Assembly: GCF_009557615.1 (NCBI RefSeq)
Contig: NZ_CP045652.1
Coordinates: forward strand, 2,480,001 to 2,544,000
DNA length: 64,000 nt
Origin: Sphingobacteruim zhuxiongii
GTDB lineage: Bacteria > Bacteroidota > Bacteroidia > Sphingobacteriales > Sphingobacteriaceae
Reading direction: 5' to 3'
Shown piece after piece: positions 1 through 7,498 of the stretch. Position 1 is the stretch's first letter. The number at the start of each line of letters is the position of its first letter. Under the pieces are notes generated by a model. That model made no database searches. It was not told the DNA's origin and saw only the letters and a program-made list of their open reading frames with translations. The translations under genes were made by a program, and so were the position numbers.

Positions 1-2408
1 GAGATATTTACCAATAATTCATAAGGAATTGTACCGATATCTTGAGAAGCTTGCATGATATCTGGAAAAACTTCCACAATATCTCCTTCTTTCACTTCGA
101 TATCTGTTACATCCAACATACACATATCCATACAGATCGTGCCAACTGTAGGAACAAGCTGGTTATTAATCTTCATTTTTCCTACACCGTATCCAAATTT
201 ACGATTATATCCGTCAGCATACCCAATTTTAACTGTAGCAATTCGACTATCTCTAGTCAAAATACCTTTTCGATCATATCCAACCGTCTCAGTCTTCGGT
301 AATTCCTTCAACTGCGTGACTGTCGTTTGCAATGTACTCACTTTCTCTAATTGGCTACCGTCAGAATCCATATCGACACCATAGAGGCCAATTCCAAGGC
401 GTACCATATCGAAATGTGCTTGCGGCCAGCGTACAATCGCTGACGTATTTGCTACATGTTTGATAAAAGAATAGCCGATACCCTGCTCTAGCTTGGCTAC
501 AGCGGTAGCATATGTATCAATTTGATATTGGGTATACTCATCTTGTTTCGAGTCGCCAGAAGCCACCAAATGCGTAAAACAAGACTGCACCCTAACTTCT
601 TCCTGCTGATTCAATCGATCAATTAGTCCTTCAACCTCTGTCGGTAAAAACCCTAATCTATGCATGCCTGTATCTAACTTCACATGAATCTTGTAAGCCT
701 TTCTATTATTATCTTTTAAGAAGTCAATAAATTGATTCAAGAAACGCATAGAATACACTTCCGGCTCTAGGTCATATTGCAATAAAGTTTGAAATGTATC
801 GCTATCCGGACTTAAAACCATAATCGGCAGTGTAATCCCTCCCATCCTTAATTCTACGCCTTCATCAGCGAATGCAACCGTTAGATAATCAACTTTACTG
901 AACTGTAAGAGATTGGCAACTTCAAAACTACCACTCCCATAAGAAAATGCCTTAACCATGGCCATCAACTTAACGTCATTGGGGATCATGGATCGATAAT
1001 GCATCAAATTATGAGACAGCGCATTGAGATTGATCTCCAATACCGTTCCATGCGAACGCAAGGTCAGCCTCTGTACGATTTGTTCGAAAAGATATGTTCT
1101 TCCCCCCTTAATTAATACAGTCTCATCTTTGATTGCTAAAACATCCAAATTCGCCAGTAAATCATCTGTAGAGTGATACAAGGTGACATCTAAGCCATTT
1201 AAATCCGACAGCCATGGATATGCAGTACCTACCCATATCATACGACTAATTGAAGTGCGCGATAAGATGGCTCTCAGTTTTTCCTGCAGCTTCTCACTAC
1301 TCGCCAATCCATCCATATCGGAGAGGATAAGCGTCTTTTTGCTATGTTGATTCTGCTGTGCAAGAAAATCTAGTGAAATCTGTAGGGAAGCTAAATCATT
1401 GGAATATGAATCATCGATTAAAGAACTATTGCCTATACCTTTTTTCAGCTGCAGACGCATTTCTAATTGTCTCAGCTGTTTTAATCGCTCGATAATTACA
1501 GCGGGCGCATAAGCCATATAGCTCATAAAAGTGAAACAGGTCAATATGTTTTCGATGGAAGCTTTATCTGTAAAAGGAATTTCGAAAGTATAAGAAACTT
1601 GATCAATTGATATTTGAAGCACACTGCTATTGCTAAGCAGTTCAACCCGCTCTAAGCATACATAATCACTTTGCTGATCGCCCCATTGGTATAATTCCAT
1701 ATGTTCTGGAATCATTCCTGGAGAGATATATTTCGAGGCTGCGATTAGGGCTTTCGACTCTCTAAATAGCTTAAGTTTCTCTTGAAGTTTTGCCGATTTG
1801 GATTCAAAGTTTTGAGCATGTGCTAGTCCGATATTGGTAAACACACCTATTTCCGGTTGAATCAGTGCCTGTAGTCGTTCCATTTCTCCGGGTTCGGAAA
1901 TGCCGGCTTCAATTAATGCAATATCATAATGATTTGAGAGATTCCACAAAGACAAAGCGACACCTAATTGCGAATTATAACTCTTTGGACTCTGATAAAC
2001 CTTCTTATCGATCGATAATAGTTGAAACAGCCATTCTTTAACTACAGACTTGCCATTACTCCCTGCAATTCCAACCAGTTGTCCCTGGAATGTTAATCGA
2101 TGATAAACTGCCAGGCTTTGTAATGCCTGCAATACATCATCTACGAATAACACATTCACGTCAGAAACGGACTCCAAGAAAGTCACACTTCTAGAAACAA
2201 CAAAACTTCGAACTCCCCGTTGGTAAGCATCATTTACAAAGTCATGACCATCACGGGCGGCAGTAAGCGCAAAAAATAAGCTTTGTTCAGGTTGGTTAAC
2301 CTTTCTACTGTCGTATACTAGTTCTGTGATTTGTTGACTATAATTCGCTACCTCACAACTCTTTAACTCTAAAATATCGCGTATTAAATCAATAGTATAC
2401 ATCTGCAT
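1..2408 (-). CDS. murF-alr: Bifunctional MurF ligase / alanine racemase, C-terminus beyond window
   Basis: This is a fusion of UDP-N-acetylmuramoyl-tripeptide:D-Ala-D-Ala ligase (MurF) with a PLP-dependent alanine racemase, both acting in cytoplasmic peptidoglycan precursor synthesis. I translated it from the reverse strand: the frame is open from the ATG at 2408 (a second ATG lies at 2402) to the window edge, about 802 codons, with no stop reached. The Mur-ligase ATP loop GIAGSNGKS is at about residues 113-121. The racemase half begins near residue 455 and has the PLP-lysine motif MVKAFSYG near residue 484, KLDTGMHRLGF, GIGLYG, and TICMDMCMLDV near the edge. The same fusion is known in other Bacteroidota. 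It is divergent from recX with a short AT-rich gap. Whether the ligase domain is active cannot be judged from sequence. Confidence 0.93.
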   Translation of the reverse strand, partial: MQMYTIDLIRDILELKSCEVANYSQQITELVYDSRKVNQPEQSLFFALTAARDGHDFVNDAYQRGVRSFVVSRSVTFLESVSDVNVLFVDDVLQALQSLAVYHRLTFQGQLVGIAGSNGKSVVKEWLFQLLSIDKKVYQSPKSYNSQLGVALSLWNLSNHYDIALIEAGISEPGEMERLQALIQPEIGVFTNIGLAHAQNFESKSAKLQEKLKLFRESKALIAASKYISPGMIPEHMELYQWGDQQSDYVCLERVELLSNSSVLQISIDQVSYTFEIPFTDKASIENILTCFTFMSYMAYAPAVIIERLKQLRQLEMRLQLKKGIGNSSLIDDSYSNDLASLQISLDFLAQQNQHSKKTLILSDMDGLASSEKLQEKLRAILSRTSISRMIWVGTAYPWLSDLNGLDVTLYHSTDDLLANLDVLAIKDETVLIKGGRTYLFEQIVQRLTLRSHGTVLEINLNALSHNLMHYRSMIPNDVKLMAMVKAFSYGSGSFEVANLLQFSKVDYLTVAFADEGVELRMGGITLPIMVLSPDSDTFQTLLQYDLEPEVYSMRFLNQFIDFLKDNNRKAYKIHVKLDTGMHRLGFLPTEVEGLIDRLNQQEEVRVQSCFTHLVASGDSKQDEYTQYQIDTYATAVAKLEQGIGYSFIKHVANTSAIVRWPQAHFDMVRLGIGLYGVDMDSDGSQLEKVSTLQTTVTQLKELPKTETVGYDRKGILTRDSRIATVKIGYADGYNRKFGYGVGKMKINNQLVPTVGTICMDMCMLDVTDIEVKEGDIVEVFPDIMQASQDIGTIPYELLVNI

Positions 2409-2471
2409 CTAAATATGAAACGAATTTCATCATTTTTTTTATAAGTTCATCATTTTTTGAACATTTGTATC

Positions 2472-2948
2472 ATGGAATACGAATCGGAGAAAGGGAAGGT
2501 TTATACACCCTTGCAAGCTAAACGCAAGGCAGAGAGTTATTGTGCTTACCAAGAGCGTGCACAGCAAGAAGTTCGCGACAAACTTTATAGTTGGGGATTG
2601 CATTCCGCCGATGTGGAACAAGTGATATCTGAATTAATATCCGACAACTTCCTCAACGAAGAGAGATTTGCGAAAGCCTTCGTCTCCGGGAAATTTAGAA
2701 TCAAGGCCTGGGGTAAAATAAAGATCATCCAGCACCTTAAAGCGAAAAGAGTATCCAAACCATTGATACAAATTGCGCTTCGTGAGATAGATTTAGATGA
2801 ATATAAAGATAAATTAGAAGAATTGATCAAAAAAAAGATCGACAAACCAATATCCTCTCTAAATCTTAATGAAAAAGCGAAATTAATTCGATACTTACAA
2901 TCAAAAGGCTATGAAAGTGATTTGATTTTCTCAAAATTCAAAGAATAA
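2472..2948 (+). CDS. recX: Regulatory protein RecX
   Basis: Small RecX-family protein, a modulator (usually inhibitor) of RecA filaments in the cytoplasm. The product of about 158 residues has the usual three-helix repeat layout: an AxxKAESYCAYQERAQQEVRDKL-type first repeat (shown here only as family pattern), then SDNFLNEERFAKAFV and GKIKIIQHLKAK, the RecX signature of a basic repeat following an acidic D/E-rich turn. I chose the ATG at 2472; a TTG at 2457 is in frame but would add only NICI-type residues with no family support. It stands alone between murF-alr (divergent) and an outer-membrane-type gene; recA is not in the window. Confidence 0.88.
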   Translation: MEYESEKGKVYTPLQAKRKAESYCAYQERAQQEVRDKLYSWGLHSADVEQVISELISDNFLNEERFAKAFVSGKFRIKAWGKIKIIQHLKAKRVSKPLIQIALREIDLDEYKDKLEELIKKKIDKPISSLNLNEKAKLIRYLQSKGYESDLIFSKFKE

Positions 2949-3126
2949 TTTCAACAAAATAGAGTTTTTAAAAACAATTGTGACAATAAATAACAGGTAA
3001 AACAATATAAATAACAACATTTCATCCTATTTATTGAATATTTAATAACATATTAGCGTGTTTTATGAATTATTTGATTTATTTTTAAACAATTAATCAA
3101 ATAAAATTCACTAAACCTCTAATTTT

Positions 3127-3864
3127 ATGAGAAAATTCAACCAGATTAAACGAATTACAACAGTATTAGGCATTTCTCTTTATTCATTATCAGCTTTTTC
3201 ACAAGAAAACAACACTACTTTTTCTTTAGGGCTTACATCAGATCAATTTTTTGGTGTTGCACCGAGTGTTTCTGTAGATTATCAGCTCAATGACAAGCTT
3301 GCTTTTACCGCATATGGTATTTTTTGGGGTACAGGCACAGCGGCAGCATGGGGAAACTGGACAGAATTTGGCGTTGGTATCAATTATGCACTGGCAGAAG
3401 GCGTAACAATCAATCCAAATCTAGGGTTCACATTCGGCAACTTGCTTTCCAAAGGAGCTGCTGACGGTCAAATGGGTGGTATTGCTGGTGATGGTATTGT
3501 CCCCAACGTATTTTTTAATGTCAACAAGCCGAAATTTGAGAGTGAAGTTTATGTTGGCTATTACGCCCCATTGCGCGATGAAGCCCCTGATGATGGATCC
3601 ACACTGGCTTACTTACATTATTGGGCAAATGCAGGATATCGCGTAAGCTCTGTATTCTCTGTCGGCGGACATTTTGAACACCTACGCAGAACAAAAGACG
3701 ATGTCAATGGGAAATTAGACTATTACCAATGGTTAGGTCCCTATGTACAGTTCTCCGTTCCAAAATTTAATAGCTTCCTACGATTAGCAGCAGGTCCTGA
3801 ACTAAAGAATGGTCTTCAAAAAAAGGATAGTTTCTATAAATTATCTACCGGATTCTCCTTTTAG
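3127..3864 (+). CDS. Secreted outer-membrane beta-barrel-like protein, unknown function
   Basis: A 245-residue protein with an N-terminal signal peptide (basic start, hydrophobic core, cleavage near SAFSQE at residues 22-26). The rest is glycine- and aromatic-rich with alternating hydrophobic/polar stretches and ends in phenylalanine (STGFSF), as outer-membrane barrels often do. I do not recognise a named family with certainty; it may be one of the DUF-type barrel proteins common in Bacteroidota. It is preceded by about 180 bases of very AT-rich DNA and has no operon partner. Localisation is inferred; function is unknown. Confidence 0.7.
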   Translation: MRKFNQIKRITTVLGISLYSLSAFSQENNTTFSLGLTSDQFFGVAPSVSVDYQLNDKLAFTAYGIFWGTGTAAAWGNWTEFGVGINYALAEGVTINPNLGFTFGNLLSKGAADGQMGGIAGDGIVPNVFFNVNKPKFESEVYVGYYAPLRDEAPDDGSTLAYLHYWANAGYRVSSVFSVGGHFEHLRRTKDDVNGKLDYYQWLGPYVQFSVPKFNSFLRLAAGPELKNGLQKKDSFYKLSTGFSF

Positions 3865-4013
3865 CAACTCTATGGACATATAATTCAAAACGATTTAGAC
3901 GGAATCTGAGTCGCCACTCCTGCTTAGATTTCGTCTATTAAATGTTTTTTGAAATTTATTTCAACTGAAAAACAGCATTTTGAGAGTTTAAATGAAACTT
4001 TTTTCAAAAATAA

Positions 4014-4044
4014 TTTTAGGAATTAATTTTTCTCTCTATATTTG
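4014..4044 (+). promoter_or_regulatory. Bacteroidota-type promoter of tRNA-Gly
   Basis: The -7 box TATATTTG (4037-4044) matches TAnnTTTG exactly and ends 11 bases before the tRNA. At the expected 19-base spacing the -33 box is TTTT (4014-4017), one base off TTTG. Confidence 0.6.
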
Positions 4045-4055
4045 CACCACGTTAA

Positions 4056-4128
4056 GCGAAAGTAGCTCAGTTGGTAGAGCACAACCTTGCCAAGGTTGGG
4101 GTCGCGAGTTCGAATCTCGTCTTTCGCT
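4056..4128 (+). tRNA. tRNA-Gly (GCC)
   Basis: A full 73-nt cloverleaf: acceptor GCGAAAG/CTTTCGC, D-arm GCTC/GAGC, anticodon stem CAACC/GGTTG with loop TTGCCAA (anticodon GCC), T-arm GCGAG-TTCGAAT-CTCGT, discriminator T. CCA is not encoded. It is co-transcribed with tRNA-Leu, five bases downstream. Confidence 0.97.
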
Positions 4129-4133
4129 CAGTT

Positions 4134-4218
4134 GCCTAGGTGGTGGAACTGGTAGACACGCAGGACTTAAAATCCTGTTCCCGTTAAGGGAGTGCGGGTT
4201 CGATTCCCGCCCTAGGTA
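4134..4218 (+). tRNA. tRNA-Leu (TAA)
   Basis: An 85-nt class II tRNA: acceptor GCCTAGG/CCTAGGT, anticodon stem CAGGA/TCCTG with loop CTTAAAA (anticodon TAA), long variable arm around TTCCCGTTAAGGGAG, T-arm GCGGG-TTCGATT-CCCGC. CCA is not encoded. Confidence 0.97.
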
Positions 4219-4225
4219 CTTGGAT

Positions 4226-4254
4226 AAAAAGCTCATCGAAAGATGAGCTTTTTT
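4226..4254 (+). terminator. Rho-independent terminator after the tRNA pair
   Basis: Stem AAAGCTCATC / GATGAGCTTT with a GAAA tetraloop followed by a T run, directly after tRNA-Leu. Confidence 0.85.
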
Positions 4255-4320
4255 AGTATATGGTGTTTAGTAGTGAGTATGAAAACCTATACTGGACTTA
4301 TTGATTTCTAGATTTAAGAT

Positions 4321-4328
4321 AGATTAGA
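4321..4328. repeat. Target-site duplication, left copy (IS copy 1)
   Basis: AGATTAGA, immediately outside the left inverted repeat of the first insertion sequence. The identical octamer is at 5760-5767 on the other side. Confidence 0.9.
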
Positions 4329-4361
4329 GGATCATACCGAAAGTTTGGGGGGTAAAGATTT

Positions 4362-5344
4362 TTAAGCATACAATTTCATCACTCTGTACAGGAAGAATGT
4401 TGTGTCCCTTACGCCACGGAAGACGCTTCTGAAAGCTTTGAGTTTTGCATTGAAGGATTCTGCGGAAGCATTGGTACTTCTATTGTCGAAGTAGTGTAGG
4501 ATGTATTGATGATGCGCTGCAATGGATTTTGCCACGCTCTCAAAGGAAGCAATACCCGCATTCTCAACCTGATTGTTCCATAGGCCTAGTTTGGTAAATG
4601 CTACCTTTTTGTCCTTGCATTTGTTGAAGATGTCCCCTAAGGCAATTCCAAGATCATAAGCCTGTTTTAGCTTGGGGAACCGCAGGAATAATAATTCAGC
4701 ACGATGTTTCTGGCTTTCCGACCATCGGCTTGGATGCTTGAACAATAGGTGTTGGATCTAGCCAACAGCTGTTTGAGCGTATCACCATTTGGCAACAATT
4801 CCGGTTCATACGGGATCCCTCGCTTTCGTGATTCCATTATTTTCTTGCTTTCTGCATCCAAGACTTCCCAACGATACTTGATACGGAGTTCCTGCACGGC
4901 ATCGTAAGCTAACTTTTGGACATGGAACCGATCGACCACACGTCTGGCATTTCTGAAACATCTACGGATTGCCTTGGCCATGTTGGGAGCCATATCCATG
5001 GTCACCTCCTTTACCTTATTCCTCGAGCGCAAGGGTATTCGCTCGAGAACAGCCATGATATCCTCAGCCTTGGTACCCTTTATAGTTGCTAAAATCGTTC
5101 CTTTACGCCCTTTTGCCGATTTACTGCTAACAATGGTATATAATTCACCGTTGCTGAAGCTGGTCTCATCAATGCTCAGGTGTTCCGATATGTTTTCAGG
5201 GAACAATGTCCAGCTCTCGGCATGAGGCTTTTGGTCCCAATCATGGAAATCACTGAGGTGGTTCTTGTATTGATCCTGTAGTTGTTTGCCGTCCATCTGG
5301 AAGAACAGACCTACCAATTGGGCGCTTACAGGGTAGCTATCCAA
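4362..5344 (-). pseudogene. ISL3-type DDE transposase (orfB), frameshifted
   Basis: The first part (5344 to about 4755) carries LSIDET and VTMDMAPNMAKAIRRCF, VVDRFHVQKL, typical of DDE_Tnp_ISL3 transposases; the first two acidic catalytic residues are the D of SIDET and the D of MDMAPN. After LARSNT the frame runs into unrelated residues and stops at 4667. The correct continuation, LLFKHPSRW through ASAESFNAKLKAFR (which holds the catalytic Glu), lies in another frame and ends at 4362. Comparison with the intact transposase of the neighbouring element (LLARSRYLLYKSEHKW) puts the break at about 4750-4760 and fits loss of one base. The product starts at a TTG overlapping the end of orfA. Confidence 0.88.
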
Positions 5345-5690
5345 ATATCTTCTTTAAAAAAAGCCCGAATTCCGTAGTCATTCGAGCGCCCTCACGCACT
5401 AGGTTCCAATCTCTTGTGATGATATCTCCGGTATCCAGTACCGTCCATCGACGACGGCGGATATGTAGCGTAACTTTCTGGCCTCGAATGGGAAAGTCTG
5501 AAATTTCAGTAGAAGGCATAAAACCCTTTGACTCCAACTTGCTGTGCTCATAGCCTGTCGGAGCAATATTAAGTTCATCTAAATAAATATGGAGTTGATT
5601 GTCGACCTGATCGACTTCTAAAATCTGGAAGTATTCCAAAAGCCCTTCGGGCATCAATAAGGATAGTAATTTACGTTCGGCTTCTTGCAA
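5337..5690 (-). CDS. ISL3/ISAon1-type transposase N-terminal region protein (orfA)
   Basis: A 117-residue protein encoded upstream of the transposase of IS copy 1. It has the conserved pattern of this ORF type: LMPEGLLEYF, LDELN, KGF, DFPIRGQKV, a basic RRRRW near residues 78-82, and a FLKKIFG end. It is clearly homologous to orfA of IS copy 2 (for instance IPEGVSDYF, DFPIRGMQV, KRRRW). It probably supplies the DNA-binding or N-terminal part of the transposase. Its end overlaps orfB, which lies in the +1 frame, so either coupled re-initiation or ribosomal frameshifting joins the two. Confidence 0.85.
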   Translation of the reverse strand: MQEAERKLLSLLMPEGLLEYFQILEVDQVDNQLHIYLDELNIAPTGYEHSKLESKGFMPSTEISDFPIRGQKVTLHIRRRRWTVLDTGDIITRDWNLVREGARMTTEFGLFLKKIFG

Positions 5691-5759
5691 GGGATATTTG
5701 TATTAAAGACGCTAAACTAAGAAATTTTTAACACTCCCCCCAAGAATTCAGCTTGATCC

Positions 5760-5767
5760 AGATTAGA
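5760..5767. repeat. Target-site duplication, right copy (IS copy 1)
   Basis: AGATTAGA, identical to 4321-4328. Only CGA separates it from the left duplication of the second element. Confidence 0.9.
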
Positions 5768-5770
5768 CGA

Positions 5771-5778
5771 GTTCTTAC
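5771..5778. repeat. Target-site duplication, left copy (IS copy 2)
   Basis: GTTCTTAC, immediately before the left inverted repeat of the second element; repeated exactly at 7200-7207. Confidence 0.9.
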
Positions 5779-5846
5779 GGATCATGTACAAAAGTTGTGG
5801 AGGGGATAAAAAATAATTAGATATTTGTGCTTTGATATTTATACAG

Positions 5847-6212
5847 ATGCACGAATCTTTCAACGCGTTAATGCCCTTAATTATTCCCGAAGGAGTTTCC
5901 GATTATTTTGAGATGACCCACTATTCCAAAGAAGAAAAAAGACTGGATATCTTTCTGGAGGAACTCAATACTACACCTGAAGAATATCAAGGCCAGAAGT
6001 TGATTTCCAAGGGGTTTTTCGAACCCGTTACCCTTCAAGATTTTCCTATCCGTGGCATGCAGGTCTATCTTCATGTCAAGCGCCGCAGGTGGCTCAACCA
6101 GGATACCGATAAAGTAGTCTACAGAAATTGGGAACTAGTAGCCAAAGGGACGCGCATCACACAGGATTTCGCAGCTTTTTTAAAAGGTATCAGCGGACAA
6201 CCAGGCTCATAG
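5847..6212 (+). CDS. ISL3/ISAon1-type transposase N-terminal region protein (orfA)
   Basis: A protein of about 121 residues from the ATG at 5847 (a TTG at 5832 is also in frame). It shares with orfA of copy 1 the patterns LIIPEGVSDYFEM, LEELNTTPEEY, SKGF, DFPIRGMQV and KRRRW, and a C-terminal FLKGISG. It is the first half of the transposase system of IS copy 2. Its last codons contain GCTTTTTTAAAAGG, a T-then-A run also present at the same place in copy 1 (GCTTTTTTTAAAG), and orfB opens in the +1 frame exactly there. Confidence 0.86.
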   Translation: MHESFNALMPLIIPEGVSDYFEMTHYSKEEKRLDIFLEELNTTPEEYQGQKLISKGFFEPVTLQDFPIRGMQVYLHVKRRRWLNQDTDKVVYRNWELVAKGTRITQDFAAFLKGISGQPGS

Positions 6213-7176
6213 CATTCAGACCATCAGTTCATTCTATGGGATATCAGCCAGTAAACTAAGGAGATACTACCGCAATAAACTGAGCGGTTTCCAGGATTGG
6301 GAGCATCGCGAAAATGCGCGAGATGGATTGATCTTCCCACAGAATGTCAGCGGCCATCTTTCTATTGACGAGACCTGCCTATCCCATGGCGAGCTCTATA
6401 CCGTTGTCACCAATAAAGAAGCACGGGGCAAAAAAGGGACCATTGTAGCCATACTGAACGGGACAAAATCAGAGAACATTATCCCGATCCTTCAAAAGAT
6501 CCCACAGAGATTACGAAATAAAGTTCAAGAGATAACGCTTGATTTAGCCGGTAATATGGGATTGATAGCCAAAAGATGCTTTCCCAATGCTGTTCAGGTA
6601 ATAGACCGTTTCCATGTTCAGCAACTTGCTACCGAAGCGCTTCAGGAAATAAGGATAAAGCACCGCTGGCAGGCCATTGACGATGAAAATCAGGCAATTG
6701 ACCAAGCACGAAAGAATAAGGAAACCTATTTTCCGGAAGTCCTATCCAACAGTGACACCATCAAACAGTTACTTGCAAGAAGCCGATACCTGCTTTATAA
6801 AAGTGAACATAAATGGACTTACGAGCAAAGAGAAAGGGCTGCTGTACTCTTTGAGCGATATCCTGATATTGAAAAGGCGTACAGGCTATCCCAAGAACTC
6901 TCTTGGATATTCAACACCACCATAGATAAGATCTACGCCTTTACAAGGTTGGCAAAATGGGCGGATAAAGTGGAACAGGCCGGCTTCAAGTCATTCAACA
7001 CCGTCTCCAGAACCATAAATATCCATCACAAAAAAATATTGAACTACTTCGACAACAAGAGTACAAATGCTTCAGCAGAATCTTTCAATGCAAAGATAAA
7101 AGCTTTCAGAAGTCAGTTTAGAGGTGTAGGTGACATCAATTTCTTCCTGTTCAGATTGACCAAATTATTTGCGTAG
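6184..7176 (+). CDS. ISL3-type DDE transposase (orfB)
   Basis: The open frame runs from just after a TAA at 6181 to 7176, overlapping orfA by 29 bases in the +1 frame. The catalytic acid residues are seen in HLSIDETCL, ITLDLAGNMG and ASAESFNAKIKAFR, and VIDRFHVQQL is also typical of DDE_Tnp_ISL3. Family similarity to copy 1 begins well before the first usual start codon (TTG at 6328): GFQDWEHRE aligns with DFHDWDQKP. No ATG, GTG or TTG lies between 6184 and 6328, so the protein is probably made by recoding from orfA or from a rare start. I therefore give the open frame and not a proven start. Confidence 0.85.
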   Translation, partial: KVSADNQAHSIQTISSFYGISASKLRRYYRNKLSGFQDWEHRENARDGLIFPQNVSGHLSIDETCLSHGELYTVVTNKEARGKKGTIVAILNGTKSENIIPILQKIPQRLRNKVQEITLDLAGNMGLIAKRCFPNAVQVIDRFHVQQLATEALQEIRIKHRWQAIDDENQAIDQARKNKETYFPEVLSNSDTIKQLLARSRYLLYKSEHKWTYEQRERAAVLFERYPDIEKAYRLSQELSWIFNTTIDKIYAFTRLAKWADKVEQAGFKSFNTVSRTINIHHKKILNYFDNKSTNASAESFNAKIKAFRSQFRGVGDINFFLFRLTKLFA

Positions 7177-7199
7177 TCCACAGGTTTTGAAACTGATCC

Positions 7200-7207
7200 G
7201 TTCTTAC
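7200..7207. repeat. Target-site duplication, right copy (IS copy 2)
   Basis: GTTCTTAC, identical to 5771-5778, directly after the right inverted repeat. Confidence 0.9.
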
Positions 7208-7498
7208 TCTCTTATTATTTATATCTCCTTTCGATAGAAAATATATTATTTACTGAGTGTTGACACCTATACAGACGTTATTGCTTATTAACGTTCAAGC
7301 TATTTTAAAATTAAGAAACCATTCCCATCATTTTTTTTACTGCAATTCATCCTGATAAAAAGCTGTGCTTTAACCTTTAAGTTTCCTAATGTTTTATATT
7401 CGCCAATCACTCTCCTATCCTAATCCACTTGAACTTCATCAATTGCACTTGTAAACTTCCTTGAGGTTAGCTAACTTACGCCAAAACCTAAAAAGAGT
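7208..7498. other. AT-rich intergenic region upstream of the LacI-type gene
   Basis: About 290 bases without a convincing gene. It presumably holds the regulator's promoter, but I see no clear TAnnTTTG box or palindrome. Confidence 0.5.

Larger units (their letters stand above)
4329..5759 (-). mobile_element. ISL3-like insertion sequence, copy 1 (1431 bp, frameshifted transposase)
   Basis: The ends are defined by terminal inverted repeats at 4329-4352 and 5736-5759; both start GGATCA and contain a run of six G, with 18 of 24 positions matching. A perfect 8-bp duplication AGATTAGA flanks it. The terminal GG and 8-bp duplication are typical of the ISL3 family. It holds two ORFs on the minus strand, an N-terminal-region protein and a DDE transposase, the two-ORF layout of ISAon1-type elements in Bacteroidota. 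The transposase ORF is broken by a frameshift near 4750, so the element is probably dead unless that is a sequence error. Confidence 0.9.
5779..7199 (+). mobile_element. ISL3-like insertion sequence, copy 2 (1421 bp, intact)
   Basis: Inverted repeats at 5779-5801 and 7177-7199 both begin GGATCA and share CAAAA and TGTGGA (18 of 23 positions). Perfect 8-bp duplications GTTCTTAC flank it. Two plus-strand ORFs, orfA and a complete DDE transposase, fill the element. It is related to, but clearly diverged from, copy 1, so the two are different elements of one family and not a duplication. Both transposase frames appear undamaged, so it may be active. Confidence 0.92.

Noticed and set aside
4321..7207. 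The two insertion sequences as a composite transposon
   Set aside because: Each has its own perfect target duplication and there is no cargo between them, so independent insertions explain them better.
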